A stretch of 64,000 bases of DNA from Rutidosis leptorrhynchoides (taxonomy: Eukaryota; Streptophyta; Magnoliopsida; Asterales; Asteraceae). A program made the position numbers and the translations under genes. Positions 40,520 through 51,601 of this stretch are shown in pieces (the first letter of the stretch is position 1; each line of letters begins with the position of its first letter). Location of the stretch: assembly GCF_046630445.1 (NCBI RefSeq), contig NC_092333.1, forward strand, positions 102,708,501 to 102,772,500, given 5' to 3'. The notes beneath the pieces are model-generated. The model saw only the letters and a program-made list of their open reading frames with translations, did not search any database and was not told the DNA's origin.

Positions 40520-41250
40520 ATACATATACTAAATGTGACGAATTCATTGGCACACATATAAATACCCCCAACTTTGGGGGTAATTTTGGTAATTCAGGTG
40601 TTTTTTTTTTCTTGCAAACTTTTTATTATTATTATTATATTTTACAACTTTTTTTTACTTCCTTTTTTTTTCTTTCCTTTTCATTCCTTTATTTATTAAA
40701 CATTTAATTAATCAACCGTTGCCCACTTTTAAACCTTTAATTTACCGATCGTTAACTTTTTTCAAACGTTTATATACATATACTAAATGTGATGAGCTGT
40801 TCACTATTAACCATGGCACACATATAAATACCCCCAACTTTGGGGGTACTTTTGGAAATTCGGGCATTTCTTTTTTTTTTTTTTTTTTGCAAACTTTTTT
40901 TAGTATTAATTTTTCACAACTTTTTTCCAATTCCTTCTTTTCCTTTTCCTTTTCATTCCTTTACTTTTTAAACGTTTAATTAACCGACCGTTAAACCCCT
41001 TTTTAAACTTTTAATTTACCGACCGTTAACGTTTTTTTAAACGTTACATTAAACGACCGTTAACAGACCAAAACCGCCCCGCAACGAAGTTATTATTTTT
41101 AAAACCTTTTCAACTTCCTTTTTCCCCTTCCCTTTTTATTCCTTTATTTTCCAAACCTTTAATTAACCGACCGTTAAGCATTTTTTTAACGTTCAACTAA
41201 CCGACCGTTAACTGATCAAAACTACCATGCAGCGAAGCACAGGCTCTTTA
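40520..41250 (+). mobile_element. Helitron-like tandem block (about three imperfect units)
   Basis: Units begin TATATACATATACTAAATG at about 40520 and 40770, each followed by GGCACACATATAAATACCCC, a GGGGGT stem, a T-rich tract, and TTAATTAACCGACCGTTAA-like words. A third partial unit spans about 41060-41220. The right side has the GC-richer phrases CCGCCCCGCAACGAAG (about 41074) and CCATGCAGCGAAGCACAGGC (41225), which resemble decayed Helitron 3' ends. The start TATACATATACTAAA recurs at the Helitron at 51.6 kb. No transposase is present. Exact ends are uncertain. Confidence 0.5.
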
Positions 41251-41301
41251 TCCACGTTATAGCAAAAGTAGTAGTCTGTAATTCTACTTTTCATGTTGTA
41301 G

Positions 41302-41955
41302 GAAGTATAGTCTATGATCCCACCTTCTTATAGAGAACGTCAGAACAAAGATGATCTAACACCACACGTATTATTTACCAAAGAACATAAAGATTTAGTT
41401 GCACAAGGGGAAAAGTGGATGGAAGGAACTGCTAGTCAATGTATGGTGGTTGTTGCGCTTATTGCGCCTATAGTATGTACTGCAGCTTTTACAGTTCCCG
41501 GTGGATATAAACAAAGCAATGACAAGGACAATGGTATCCCTGTTTTTCATTCAAAAGCAACCTTTTTAATTTTTGTCATTGCAGATGCCATTTCTCTATT
41601 TACATCAGCAGCTTCAATCCTCATGTTTTTATCTATCCTCACTTCTCGTTATGTTGAACGTGATTTTTTAGAAACATTGCCTAAAAAACTAATGTTAGGT
41701 CTGTTAACTCTTTTTCTTTCAATAACTAACATGACTATTGCATTTAGTGTCAGTTTATTTGTACTTTACAAAAGTGGTTTGGTATGGGTGCCACTCGTTC
41801 TTAGCTTGCTTGCTGTGATGCTGGTCTTCCTGTTCGCTTGGCTGCAATATCCTTTATTAGCATATGTATGTATGTCTACATACAGTTCTAGAAACTTTTT
41901 AGACCTAAAATACTTGTTTTGTACGTTAAATCCCACAATATCATACCATTCCTAA
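41302..41955 (+). pseudogene. Last exon of an ankyrin-repeat/PGG-domain membrane protein, orphaned
   Basis: An acceptor-like TTGTAG precedes 41302. The reading YRERQNKDDLTPHVLFTKEH, then DLVAQGEKWMEGTASQCM and FTVPGGYKQS is the PGG domain that ends ACD6/ITN1-type plant ankyrin proteins. Four hydrophobic stretches follow (residues about 44-62, 82-110, 127-152 and 157-178 counted from the ATG at 41314), and the frame closes at 41955 after STYSSRNF, close to the usual C-terminus. In the family the exon starts EVES-like; here the codon that would be Glu is TAG, so a protein can start only at Met 41314. No ankyrin repeats are found upstream, where Helitron-like sequence lies. I read it as a pseudogene or a captured exon, not a working gene. 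Confidence 0.7.
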
Positions 41956-42600
41956 AGGGTTTGTTTTCAAGATTTACTTCCTAGTTGTAACTAATTAATA
42001 ACGGATTAACATGTAAGATATTCAAAAAAGATAATTCTTGGTTCTGGTTTTCACCTCTAACTACAGAAAAAAGGATTGACTATCAGGAATACTTTAGGCG
42101 GCGATTGGTTGGAACTTGGGTTGCCAGATTGATTTTGCTTGTTGCCGTGGATTTTCTCATCGGGTCCATGACGACGATCTTCCTGTTGGAGATCCAGTTT
42201 CACAGCCGGAGTGGGAACGGGCTTTTGCGGATGGAGTCTTTATTGTAGCGGCTCGTGAAGTTTTCTGGTTCGATGTTTTGTTTGGGAATGGTTTTTAAGT
42301 GCTTTCAAGTTTAGGATTTTATATTTTAGCCTTAGTTGTTTAGCTAGCCATGTTAATTGCTTACCGTGTTGGTGGTTTGGTTAGGCGTTTTGTTTGGTTT
42401 AAGTTGCTAGTTTTTCGTTTTATTTGCGGTTGTATTATGCTAGTTTTTTGATTTCTGATGATTAGGTTTGTAGCTTATTGATCTTCAAATATGCTATTTA
42501 TAATATTGTTTTTCTAAAAAAATCAGGAATTATTCACTGTAATGTGTAATTAGACGTGGGTTTTTATAATAGATTGATATTTAAAGTGCAAGTAATGTCA
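41956..42600. other. Between the PGG exon and a SINE-like unit: no gene recognised
   Basis: A frame at 42116-42298 gives 60 residues with no recognisable motif. Flanking sequence is T-rich and looks like an untranslated or intergenic region. Confidence 0.4.
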
Positions 42601-42603
42601 CTG

Positions 42604-42890
42604 AATTTATTAGCATCTTCCATACGCTAGGGTGGCATGCCTCTTTTAGGGGAGGTCAGGATTTCGATCTCCGTTAACTACATATTAACCCACAATTTCA
42701 TCCCTGCCATGAAGTTCCATCCATGACACAATTTTCACATCACGTTGAGGGTAAAGGGGAGGAGCTTTTACCGTCCATGCTCCGTATGAGATTGGTGCGG
42801 GTTTCTTTCTGGGCACGCAGTTGGAGGCGGGTATAACTATGTAGGAGATAAACGCGTGAGTGGTTAAGTCCGGGAAGTTATCCTAAAAAA
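42604..42890 (+). mobile_element. SINE-like unit
   Basis: The sequence CGCTAGGGTGGCATGCCTC and GATTTCGATCTCC resemble Pol III A- and B-box spacing at the start, and the unit ends in CCTAAAAAAACACC. It is GC-richer than its surroundings and without coding frame. I could not define a target duplication. Confidence 0.35.
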
Positions 42891-43140
42891 ACACCTACAA
42901 TGTGTAAAATTGATTTAAAAATAAATAAATTTGTAAATAATTAATTATTAATTAAAATTAATAATATTGGTACGTACCCCAAACACGAAGGGGGCGGTGC
43001 AACTGGGACCAGCCCAACAATATCGGGCCTACACGTACCTAAGAACTTGCTCCCACGTTTGGACAAATAATCATGCATAAACAACTTATACTTATAGCAC
43101 CAACACTTGTACCTTTTTTTTTTTTTTTTTTTTGTATTTC

Positions 43141-43322
43141 CATATAAACAAAAAGGTCCCACTACAATCTCCCTTCCTTTACAAATTTCAATACGTTTTC
43201 AAAACTCTTTCTTTGACACGTTATCTGAACTCGCTAGGTTTCCGGCTACCGTTTTCCGTTCATCGCCGTTGCTACTTCAAATCACTCGTTTATCTTTCCG
43301 ATTCTCATATTAACCTTTCTCA
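43141..43322 (+). promoter_or_regulatory. Core promoter and 5' leader of the BPA1-like gene
   Basis: A TATA-like CATATAAAC lies at 43141-43149, right after a T-run (43114-43132). The leader to the ATG at 43323 is C/T-rich. The transcription start is an inference. Confidence 0.45.
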
Positions 43323-46300
43323 ATGTCGGTGAGTGTTACGATCAATCCTACTGATTCATTTCGTACGATTCGTTTTATTATTGAATTTATATAGATATGT
43401 ATATGTATTAGCTAAATTACTTTCTGAAAGCATGTGAAAATACCTCAATCTAGTTTATCTAGCTTAAAATTAGTCATGATTTGTTTTTTTAACAGCTCAA
43501 TTTGTATTATGCATTTGCAATGTGTGTGATATTAGTCGTACGTGTTTATTTTGTTAATTTGTTGCTGTAATGGATTTATGATTATTGTACTGATTTAGTT
43601 CTTGTGATTTGTAATCTGTTGAATCTGTGTAGATCTGTTTTAGCTAACTATTTGTTAAAAGTATGTGAGCGCTTGATATTTGTTGACAAAGTCAATACTA
43701 TTTGAGACTTGAGATGCTGATAATAGGTGTAGTCTAGATGAGAAAGTAATCTTCATCTTTAGTATATGTATAAATCTTATATTAAGAGATCATGATGACT
43801 TGGTGAGTGTTACTGGTACCTTTTGATATGTGCTGAATCGTTTTTATGATTCATAATGTTTGAGTGAATTTGAATTTGTCTGTTGTTGCTAAATAGTTTC
43901 AAGCCATGTGAAAACACTTAGTTTAGCTGAGTCCAATTGTTGAGAGCTTGAAATTAAGTATGGTTAAATACTTAAACATATACCTAATCTATGTAAGAAA
44001 CCTATGATACTTGGGATAGTTGTTAGAAATTTGAATTTATTACGTGTTATTAATGTATTACTATTACATATCTTACAATAAGTGAGGTTATTATTTGGAA
44101 TCGAAGAATTAAGAATGTATCAAGATCATTATTACTCTAGTATATAGTTGACAAAGAAGTGGATTAATTCTCTTAGCTCAAATAGTTATGCGTTTGGATC
44201 AATTTCGTTGAGGATTTTGGTACATCTCTGTGTTGTCTACTTGAACACCCTTTGGAACTTTCACCCTAATTGAACAAAAGTGATGACCATGAGAAGATGA
44301 TTCTAGAAAAATGGATGATTTAAACAATTAAGAAGCTGATACAAAATTAGTAGATGATAACAAGACAAATTTGAAGTTAATCATCAATTAGGGAAAACAA
44401 CAGAAATTTGATGGCTTGTGTTATTTGGGATGGAGGGGAAATATTGTTTAATGTACAGTAAGGGCAACCTGCCTTTGTGTGGGCCTGAAATGAATATTGG
44501 ATACCGTAGCTGAAAATTATTACCGTTGGATTTGGATATATGAACCTTTTTGATGTTATTGTAACATATCTTGTTGGTATAAATGTCACAGTTTCAAGTT
44601 TTCAACTTTGTAAGTGGCCAATAGTATGCCTAGTGGTTGCTTGACACTTGTTTAGAGTTTGGAAGTAGTTCAACGAAGTAGGAAATCGTTGGAATGTCTT
44701 GATCAAATAATAAGTTTACAATGATTTCGACATTTGGTTAAGTTTCTATGCTTGAATTTGAACAAAATACCTCGTACTCTTGTAGGCTTGAACAACTTTG
44801 TCGCAAATGGTTTTGTTTAAGGGTTTCTTGTCACGTATTCTGAGATATGGTGTGTATTTATCTTGTTTTATGTTATAGAACCGAAGGTTCATGAAAGAAC
44901 AAGACAATGATCAACTGGTATTGAGTTTTTGTATTCTAGTTTGGGCAATTTTCTTGGCGATTGTCATTAGTTCATTAGAATCCTGACACAAGTACATTAT
45001 TACTTTTGTTAACATAGTTGCGTTGTATGGACTTTCATGACAGATATCCAACAAATAGAGTCTAAATTTTGCTTTGGAATAAACCATAAAAACATGATTG
45101 TATTTAAGTTATCTATGTTTACATGACACTATAAAGTATAAATTTGTTTCCTTGAAGTTCCTTTACATACTTGCGTTACCAAATGTATGTCATAAAATTT
45201 GAGTCGTTGGATCACATATAATGTATTTACTATAGTATCTGAAAATATATAACTGAAAATATTAATTAAATGTGGCTTACTTACAGCTAATGCTATTTAC
45301 CATTTCTGCAGCCAAAAACCGTTAAAGTTAGTAATCTTTCAACAAAGGCTTCTCTGCGTGACGTAAGGGAGTTTTTTTCATTTTCTGGTGACATTGTATA
45401 TGTTGAGGTGCAAAGGTCAGTATGCAATGTGATTTCCATCTTTCCAAGTTTCTTCTTATTTGATATTAACGCTAACTGTAATATTGATTTTTAGTAATGA
45501 CGATAGTTCCCAAAACGCATTTGTCACCTTCACAGATCTACAAGGGGCAGAGACTGCCGTTCTTCTTTCTGTAAGTAACTTTTATCTTGTTTTTATTATC
45601 AAAGCAATTGAAAGCTGTTGGACGTAATTAGTAGTTAGTGTTGGTTGTAGTTAGTAATTAATATAATTTCCTGGAATATCTTGTAGTGTGAATAGTAGTT
45701 TGTTCCCCACGTTGTATAGGTAGTCTGTTTGTATCAATAGGGATGATATGTGACTGAATAAAAGATCCGGAGTATAAAAGAAAACCAGTTTGAACCTTTA
45801 ACTTGTAAGTTGTAACATGGTATCAAAGGCACACCCAACAAAACCCTAAACTCCCTTTGCCGGAATTCCGTTCTCCGGCGGCGGCCCTGCCCGGAATCCT
45901 ATCTGCAGCCGTCCCGGTGTAACCCTAGCCACTTGTTCCTTCCAGTTTTGTTCCTGTTTAGTTGTTTATTTGCTGTCATGCTTCTGATGTGCATCCACTT
46001 CTATTATCCTCACCTGAAAACCTATCTACTGCCGGAATACTCACCGGAAACTGTTCAGCGGTTGGAATCTTGTTTCTGCCATCAGATTTTCATCCTGAAG
46101 TTTCCCTTGTAAAAAATCTAATATGTTTTTCAGCTTTATGGCCAGTTTTGACATCGTCGGAACCCTAACCTTTTCGGCACCGACTTCACCCGAACCTTAA
46201 AATCTACCTCCTGATTTCAGCCGTCAATGCCATTTTGTTTTTTCTTGATTCTTAATTCAAGATCCCTGATTCTTCCTTATTGCATATCTAGATATCGATC

Positions 46301-48114
46301 CTGTCTTGGTTTCCTGTTCATGTTCATGTCCTGTTCAAGATTTTAGGTCTTGAAACCTGATCCAGTTGCTAATCTCTGATTTGGAACTCGTTATTGACCT
46401 GGTTCATGTTTTTGAATCTCGTTTAGTTTCTCGTTTTACTAACGTTCCCAAATTCTATTCCTGCATTCTAACCTTGTTTCAGTCTTGTACCCGTTTGAGA
46501 CTAAGTTCTCGATTCATGCTCCTATGTGGTTCCTTGATCCAGGTTCCAATTCTGTTCGAGTTTAATTTGAATTCGTAAACCAGATTCTGTCCAGAAGACT
46601 ACTATTCCCAGTTTTTCTGATCTGGTCTTTATTTCCAGTCCCTGCCTTGTTTGCCAGATGATGTTGCATTCAAGACCCGTTTCCAATTGATTATCAAAAT
46701 TTTCCTTCTCAAAAGCATCTAATCAGGATAATGATGTGATGTCTGCATTACACAGTTTGCTAACTGATTTTAGTCTTATGTAAATTTTCAGCTACATAAT
46801 TTATTCTGAATTTCACATTGGATCTCTATCACTTCTCTATTTTTATTTACATCCGATAGGCTCACCAGAAACTTATTTTTTCACATTTTTGGATGTGCTA
46901 ATGATTTGTGCCTTGCTACATTGTGTAAAATATCAGGGAGCAACAATAGTTGATACAACTGTCACTGTAACTTTAGCACCTGACTACCAGCTTCCACCAG
47001 AAGCCACATCAGCTCCTCCCGTAAGAATATTATTTTATGTTTATATTCTTATTCATATTATGTTATAATAAATAAATTAACTAATAATCAAGGTTGCAAA
47101 AGACGCGAGACGGGGTCGAGACGGTCGGGTCCTAAAAGGGTCGAGACGGGGTCGAGACGGAGGTCTAGACGGATGTTGACTAACGTTGACTTTTAAATAA
47201 CTATGTTATATATTATATATATATATATTGTACATTACATTATTCCAAACATAAGCATTTCACACATGTTTAAATACTTCAACATTTCAAACATAAAAAA
47301 AGAAACCCTAAGTAATAGCACAACGTTTAATATTAAAAAAAAAAAAACAAAAAAAACTTGAAAAAAATCAGAAAAACCCGTTTTTTCCCGTCTCGGACCG
47401 TGTTTGACCGTCTTTTGACCGTTTTTGGCCGATTTCCGTTTTTTCAAACGTTTTATGTATAAACGGGACGGGGCACTCCAAAATCCGTCTACACCCCCGT
47501 CTACACCCCCGTTTTTTCCGTTTTTTACAACACTGCTAATAATATAAAATTTGTTATAGCCACCTGAGAATGAATCTGCTCTACGTAAGGCTGAGGATGT
47601 TGTGAGCAGCATGTTTGCCAAGGGTTTTGTCCTGGGTAAAGATGCTGTTAGTAAAGCCAAATCCTTCGACGAGAAACACGGTTTGACATCTACAGCATCA
47701 GCTAAAGTTGCTGACTTGGACAAGAAACTTGGATTTACTGAAAAGGTCAGCACAGGGACGTCCATAGTCAATGAAAAAGTCAAAGAAGTTGACCAGAAGC
47801 TTCAGGTTTCAGAGAAAGCCAAATCAGCAATTGCAGCTGCTGAACAAACAGTAACTAATGCTGGATCTGCCATTATGAAAAACAGGTACGTTTTAACTAG
47901 CGCTACATGGGTAACAGGCGCTTTTAACAAAGTAGCCAAAGCCGCCTCTGAAGTTGGCCAACAAACTAAAGAGAAAGTGGTTAGAGCTGAAGATGAAAAC
48001 AAACAAAAAATGGTGGACGATTTTGCTCAAGTTCATTTGTCCGAGTCTCCCAAAGACTCGGGTCCCACCGAACCTCCTTCCAAGCCTGCACCGGTACAAG
48101 GGTTGATTCTCTAG
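43323..48114 (+). CDS. BPA1-like: BPA1-like RRM protein (binding partner of ACD11 family), five exons
   Basis: Coding exons are 43323-43328 (ATG TCG), 45312-45415, 45495-45570, 46937-47020 and 47560-48114, all with GT-AG introns (donors GTGAGT, GTCAGT, GTAAGT, GTAAGA). They give 274 residues, close to the family's usual length. Residues about 4-75 are an RRM: TVKVSNLSTKASLRDVREFF is the RNP2 side and QNAFVTF the RNP1 side. TVTLAPDYQLPPE follows, then a long Ala/Lys-rich helical region (ALRKAEDVVSSMFAKGFVLG, KDAVSKAKSFDEKHGL, NEKVKEVDQKLQVSEKAKS, NRYVLTSATWVTGAFNKVAK) and DDFAQVHLSESPK near the end. The family binds ACD11, a sphingolipid-transfer protein, and modulates cell death and immunity; that role here is inferred from homology. 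Intron 1 is 1,983 bases; introns 3 and 4 carry transposon insertions. Confidence 0.93.
45616..46930 (+). mobile_element. Copia-like LTR and leader fragment in intron 3
   Basis: A 202-base LTR (45616-45817, TGTTGGACG...TTGTAACA) is followed at once by TGGTATCAAAGGC, a tRNA-Met-type primer-binding site. A C/T-rich, CCGGCGG-containing leader then runs to an undefined end before the acceptor at 46936. No second LTR and no pol domain is found, so it is a truncated fossil. It lies wholly inside the intron and leaves the splice sites alone. Confidence 0.6.
47089..47535. mobile_element. hAT-type MITE in intron 4 of the BPA1-like gene
   Basis: 447 bases flanked by an exact 8-base duplication CTAATAAT (47081-47088 and 47536-47543). 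The ends are CAAGGTTGCAAAAGACG and, reverse-complemented, CAGTGTTGTAAAAAACG: imperfect terminal inverted repeats of hAT style (CA.NGTTG). The interior has repeated GGGTCGAGACGG and, towards the right, CCGTTTTTTCCG-type words. It has no coding capacity. It lies 24 bases upstream of the exon 5 start. Confidence 0.85.
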
Positions 48115-48470
48115 ACCAATTTCCGCTGTACATATATTTATCAAGTATTGATATTTCGGTTCAAAGATCGTGTTTGGCTGTTTCGAACTTCATGTAATTT
48201 GGTAATTCTTTCGATGTGAACCCGTGTTATGCACTCTTGACTCCATGTTTTAGTAAGATGTTGAGTGATGCTTATGTGAACTATTTTTATCTGTTAAACT
48301 TTCATAACACTATTATACTAGTACATGCTAAGTTATGGGTTTTGAGAAACGCACTTTGGAGGAACCAAAATACATCCTTTTATCCTTAGACAGTTTAGCA
48401 TATTATTTATCATTATCCGACTTTGTTAAACTCTACTTGTATATTGTTTAAGAATAAATAAATGATTGTT
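48115..48470 (+). terminator. 3' untranslated region of the BPA1-like gene with candidate poly(A) signals
   Basis: AT-rich sequence after the stop. AATAAATAAA at 48453-48462 is the best poly(A) signal-like run. The true cleavage site is unknown. Confidence 0.4.
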
Positions 48471-49322
48471 TACATCTCACCTCTTTCTTTTTATGTCTTA
48501 CATTCCTGAGATTGTGAAATTGATGTATTGATGTATGGTTTTTATATCGAAACACGAATAATAAACTTTCCACTATAACATCCCCAGATGACAAAACCTC
48601 ATTGATAGTCATTGAATCCAAAAGACAACCTCAGACAAACCAAAACCAAATAACACCATGGTTTTTAGAAGTACATTGGCAAAAAAAAAAGGACTTTGAA
48701 ACAAAAAATCACGTGCTTTTGTCATAGTAGAAAATTTTGATACTTGGATGTGTCATGTTTTGTTATTAAACACAAAATATAAGAAGAAAACAAAAACTCT
48801 ATATATTCTTATATGTAAAAGATATGATCTCTTTATGATCCCCATGTTCACTAATGGCTCCACCCGTGAGTTTTAGGGGACCATGCACATTAAACCTTAC
48901 ATTCTACGTTCCAAAATTCAACTTTGATAAAGGACAACCACCTTCAACGAACATCAGCCATACCTATAGCCTATAGCTAATAGGCATATAGTGAAGGATC
49001 CATCATAGCAATACAGATAATTGTCAATGATCAAGCATAGATTTGATCAAAAGGGTTCAGTCTATAAGTTCACCTAGTAAACTTGGGTCAATGACCCTTT
49101 AACGGAAACTACCGTTTATTGATTTCACTTAAAAATCATTACTTTGTAATAGTCTTAAATTGTATTTGATAAAACTGAATGATTTAGTGCTGAATGATTT
49201 ATAATATGAATGATTTAAAGGTGTAAATGAAGTTAGTTTCGAATAACAATAACCTATTTAATAATCATTTTAAATTAACAATAAAAATGATATAAAATTA
49301 GTTTTGTAACCATTTGAACAAA
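48471..49322. other. Intergenic, no gene seen
   Basis: AT-rich without a supported reading frame. Words at 49155-49215 (GAATGATTTAGTGCTGAATG and repeats of GAATGATTTA) resemble the end of a MITE, but I could not find matching ends. Confidence 0.4.
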
Positions 49323-49331
49323 TAAAAAAAA

Positions 49332-49621
49332 GAGAAAATTGTACAGTTGGTCCCTGTGGTTTACATGAAATGGGGTGTTTGGTCCTTGAACTTCATTTTC
49401 GGGGTTGTTGGTCCCTGTGATTTTCAAAACACGCGTGGTTGGTCCCTGTCAGGGACCAACAACGCCGAAAATGAAAGTTCAAAACAGGTGTAGTTGGTCC
49501 CTGTCAGGGACCAACCACACGTGTTTTGAAAATCACAGGGACCAACAACCCCGAAAATGAAGTTCAGGGACCAAACACCCCATTTCATGTAAACCACATG
49601 GACCAACCGCGTAATTTTCTC
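49332..49621. mobile_element. Mutator-type foldback MITE
   Basis: 290 bases that are almost entirely two inverted arms of about 118 bases. The left end is GAGAAAATTGTACAGTTGG and the right end, reverse-complemented, GAGAAAATTACGCGGTTGG; the arms then agree at nearly every base. The flanking direct duplication TAAAAAAAA (49323-49331, 49622-49630) is 9 bases, the Mutator size. The centre holds two copies of GGTCCCTGTCAGGGACC. Confidence 0.9.
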
Positions 49622-49653
49622 TAAAAAAAATAATATAGGTGTAAAAATAATAT

Positions 49654-51428
49654 GTGCAGGTGTGTTATATGCGAGAGCCTACAACAATGATATGTTACGA
49701 TTCTATGAGGCTCATGAGAAAATTCATGGTTTTTCAGGAATGCTCAGAACTCAGAAGCATAGATTGTATGCATTGGGCATGGGGAAAATTACCTGTTGCA
49801 TGGAAAGGTCAATTTATTCGAAACGATCACAAAGTTCTAACTATTATGCTTGAAGCCGTAGCCAAATATGATAACTGGATTTGTCATGCTTTCTTTGGAG
49901 TTGCAGGTTCGAATAACAACTTAAACGTGTTGAACGATAGTAATCTCTTCAACTCAATGCTTAATGAGGAAATTGAAGACATACATTTTACTGCAAACGG
50001 TGTTGAGTACAAAAAAAGATATTATCTATCTGACGAAATTTACCCAGGTGGTCATCATTTGTTAAGGCGTTTTCAAGTGCAAATGATGAAAAACGTACTT
50101 TTCGAAGAAACAAGCAGGGGCAGGTGATCAAGCATAAAATAGTCCAAGGGGTTCGGTCTATGCAAGATCAACAAATAAGGGAGATTGACATATATTACAA
50201 TAACTGGCAAAGGCTTAAAACATCAATGCTTCAAAACAAGTCATTTATTTAATTTTTTTTTTTTTTTTGAAAGACAATAAAATTATATTAATAAGTAAAA
50301 CTAGCAAGATGCTAGGAAATACAAACTCGAATTCAAAATACAAAATCACACGATTCACGACATCAAACTCGAATCAAACACGAATCGACTACCACATAAG
50401 TCTAAACACGATAGAACATACAAATCTAAACACGAGTAGATCTACCCACGACAAGATCCGGCTGCAGATACAACTAGACCCAAATAAACCCACGATATGA
50501 AGCAAGACATCCACCGTCTGCTGTACCCAAATGAAACCACAAGAACTTTCACCACGATTAACGCACACGGTAAAAATGAGACAGCATCCACGCCCGAAAA
50601 CACGAACCTGCAACCACGAATCCCAACACCTCGAACACGAACCCAAACCACGAACCAACCCACGAAAATACCTGTAGTCAAAGGTAGGAAGACGGTGAAG
50701 GAGAGAAATCTCGAACAAGCCGCCGGCCGGAGAAAGAGGCAAGATCCGACCGAACCACTTGAATACCCACGAAAGCATTGATCGATAACCCGAAATGAAT
50801 ACACCCGAAATTGAATAACCACGATCTGAGTTCCTGAAATCAGCTACCGAGAACCACATACACGATTTGAACACACCCGATTGAATACACTCTATTTGAC
50901 AGACCCGAATTGAAATACACTCGATTTGACAGACACCTAAAACGATTCAAAACAGAGGAGGGAAAACAAGGAAAAAGAGTGAAGGACAGGGTTCCTCCGG
51001 ACCGCCGGAGATAACCGACGGCCGGAGGAGAGAAAGTTAGTGATGGCGGCGAGTAAGTTTAGGGTAGGGTGATAGGGTTTTCTGGTTGAGAGAGAGAGTA
51101 AGTTTAGGACAGGGTTTAATTTAAATTAGTTATGCATTTAAAACAGTCAAAACGTAGCTACGAAATCTAAAAACCTAGGTTTTAATCTATATAACTGGCA
51201 ATTATTTTATCCCGAAACAAGTCATTTATACATGCATCATCTTACACAATCTAATTGTTAAAGATAATGGTTATAACATTGTCGAAAATGAATGGGTTTA
51301 CGAACCAAATAATAATATGCAAACAACTTGGACCGAGAGGTGTGAGACATACATAAGAAGGACGAAAGAATTACACGAGAGCGATATGCATGAATGCCTA
51401 AAATCGGATTTAGCTGAACATCTTTAGG
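49654..51428 (+). pseudogene. PIF/Harbinger transposase remnant, split by a retroposon
   Basis: The left part (49654-50185) reads LRSIDCMHWAWGKLPVAWKG, then YDNWICHAFFGVAGSNNNLN and RYYLSDEIYPGGHH. This is the DDE nuclease domain of plant Harbinger proteins, with the first Asp kept in SIDCMHW. The family's second catalytic Asp (SNNDINV) is Asn here. The C-terminal part is at about 51226-51428: TCIILHNLIVKDNG, then WTERCETYIRRTKELHESDM and SDLAEHL. The two parts are in different frames and are separated by a retroposon plus about 60 extra bases, so this cannot work. The DNA-binding partner gene is not present. Confidence 0.85.
50249..51214 (-). mobile_element. Poly(A)-tailed retroposon (truncated LINE-like) inside the transposase
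   Basis: 966 bases between exact 15-base duplicates AAACAAGTCATTTAT (50234-50248 and 51215-51229). On the minus strand it starts C/T-rich (CTCTCTCTCAACCAGAAAACCC, near 51095), has Pro/Gly-codon-like CCGGCGG sequence, and ends TTTATTGTCTTTC followed by about 16 A. Long variable duplications plus a poly(A) tail are the marks of target-primed reverse transcription. No endonuclease or RT domain is seen, so it is either an internally deleted LINE or a retrocopy of an unknown transcript. Confidence 0.8.
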
Positions 51429-51601
51429 CTAATCGTGAAATGTAGTCGTCGTCGAAGTTTTTAATTTATTTGTATGTTATATTAGTTTAGTATCGTTTTA
51501 CTTTAGGTATTTTATATTTTTATTAATGAAATTTTTTATTTTACAATATTAATGTATTTATATATCTTATATTTAAAATAAATTAAATAATTAAAATATT
51601 A
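51429..51601. other. AT-rich spacer after the transposase remnant
   Basis: No gene or repeat structure recognised. Confidence 0.4.

Noticed and set aside
41302-41955. Calling the PGG exon a complete gene
   Set aside because: No ankyrin repeats or upstream exons are visible and the start of the exon is interrupted.
47235-47783. 182-residue minus-strand frame
   Set aside because: It overlaps the MITE and the reverse of exon 5 of the BPA1-like gene; no recognisable protein.
50389-50874. 161-residue Cys/Ser/Trp-rich minus-strand frame
   Set aside because: Lies inside the poly(A) retroposon with no motif match; competing frames overlap it, so coding is not supported.
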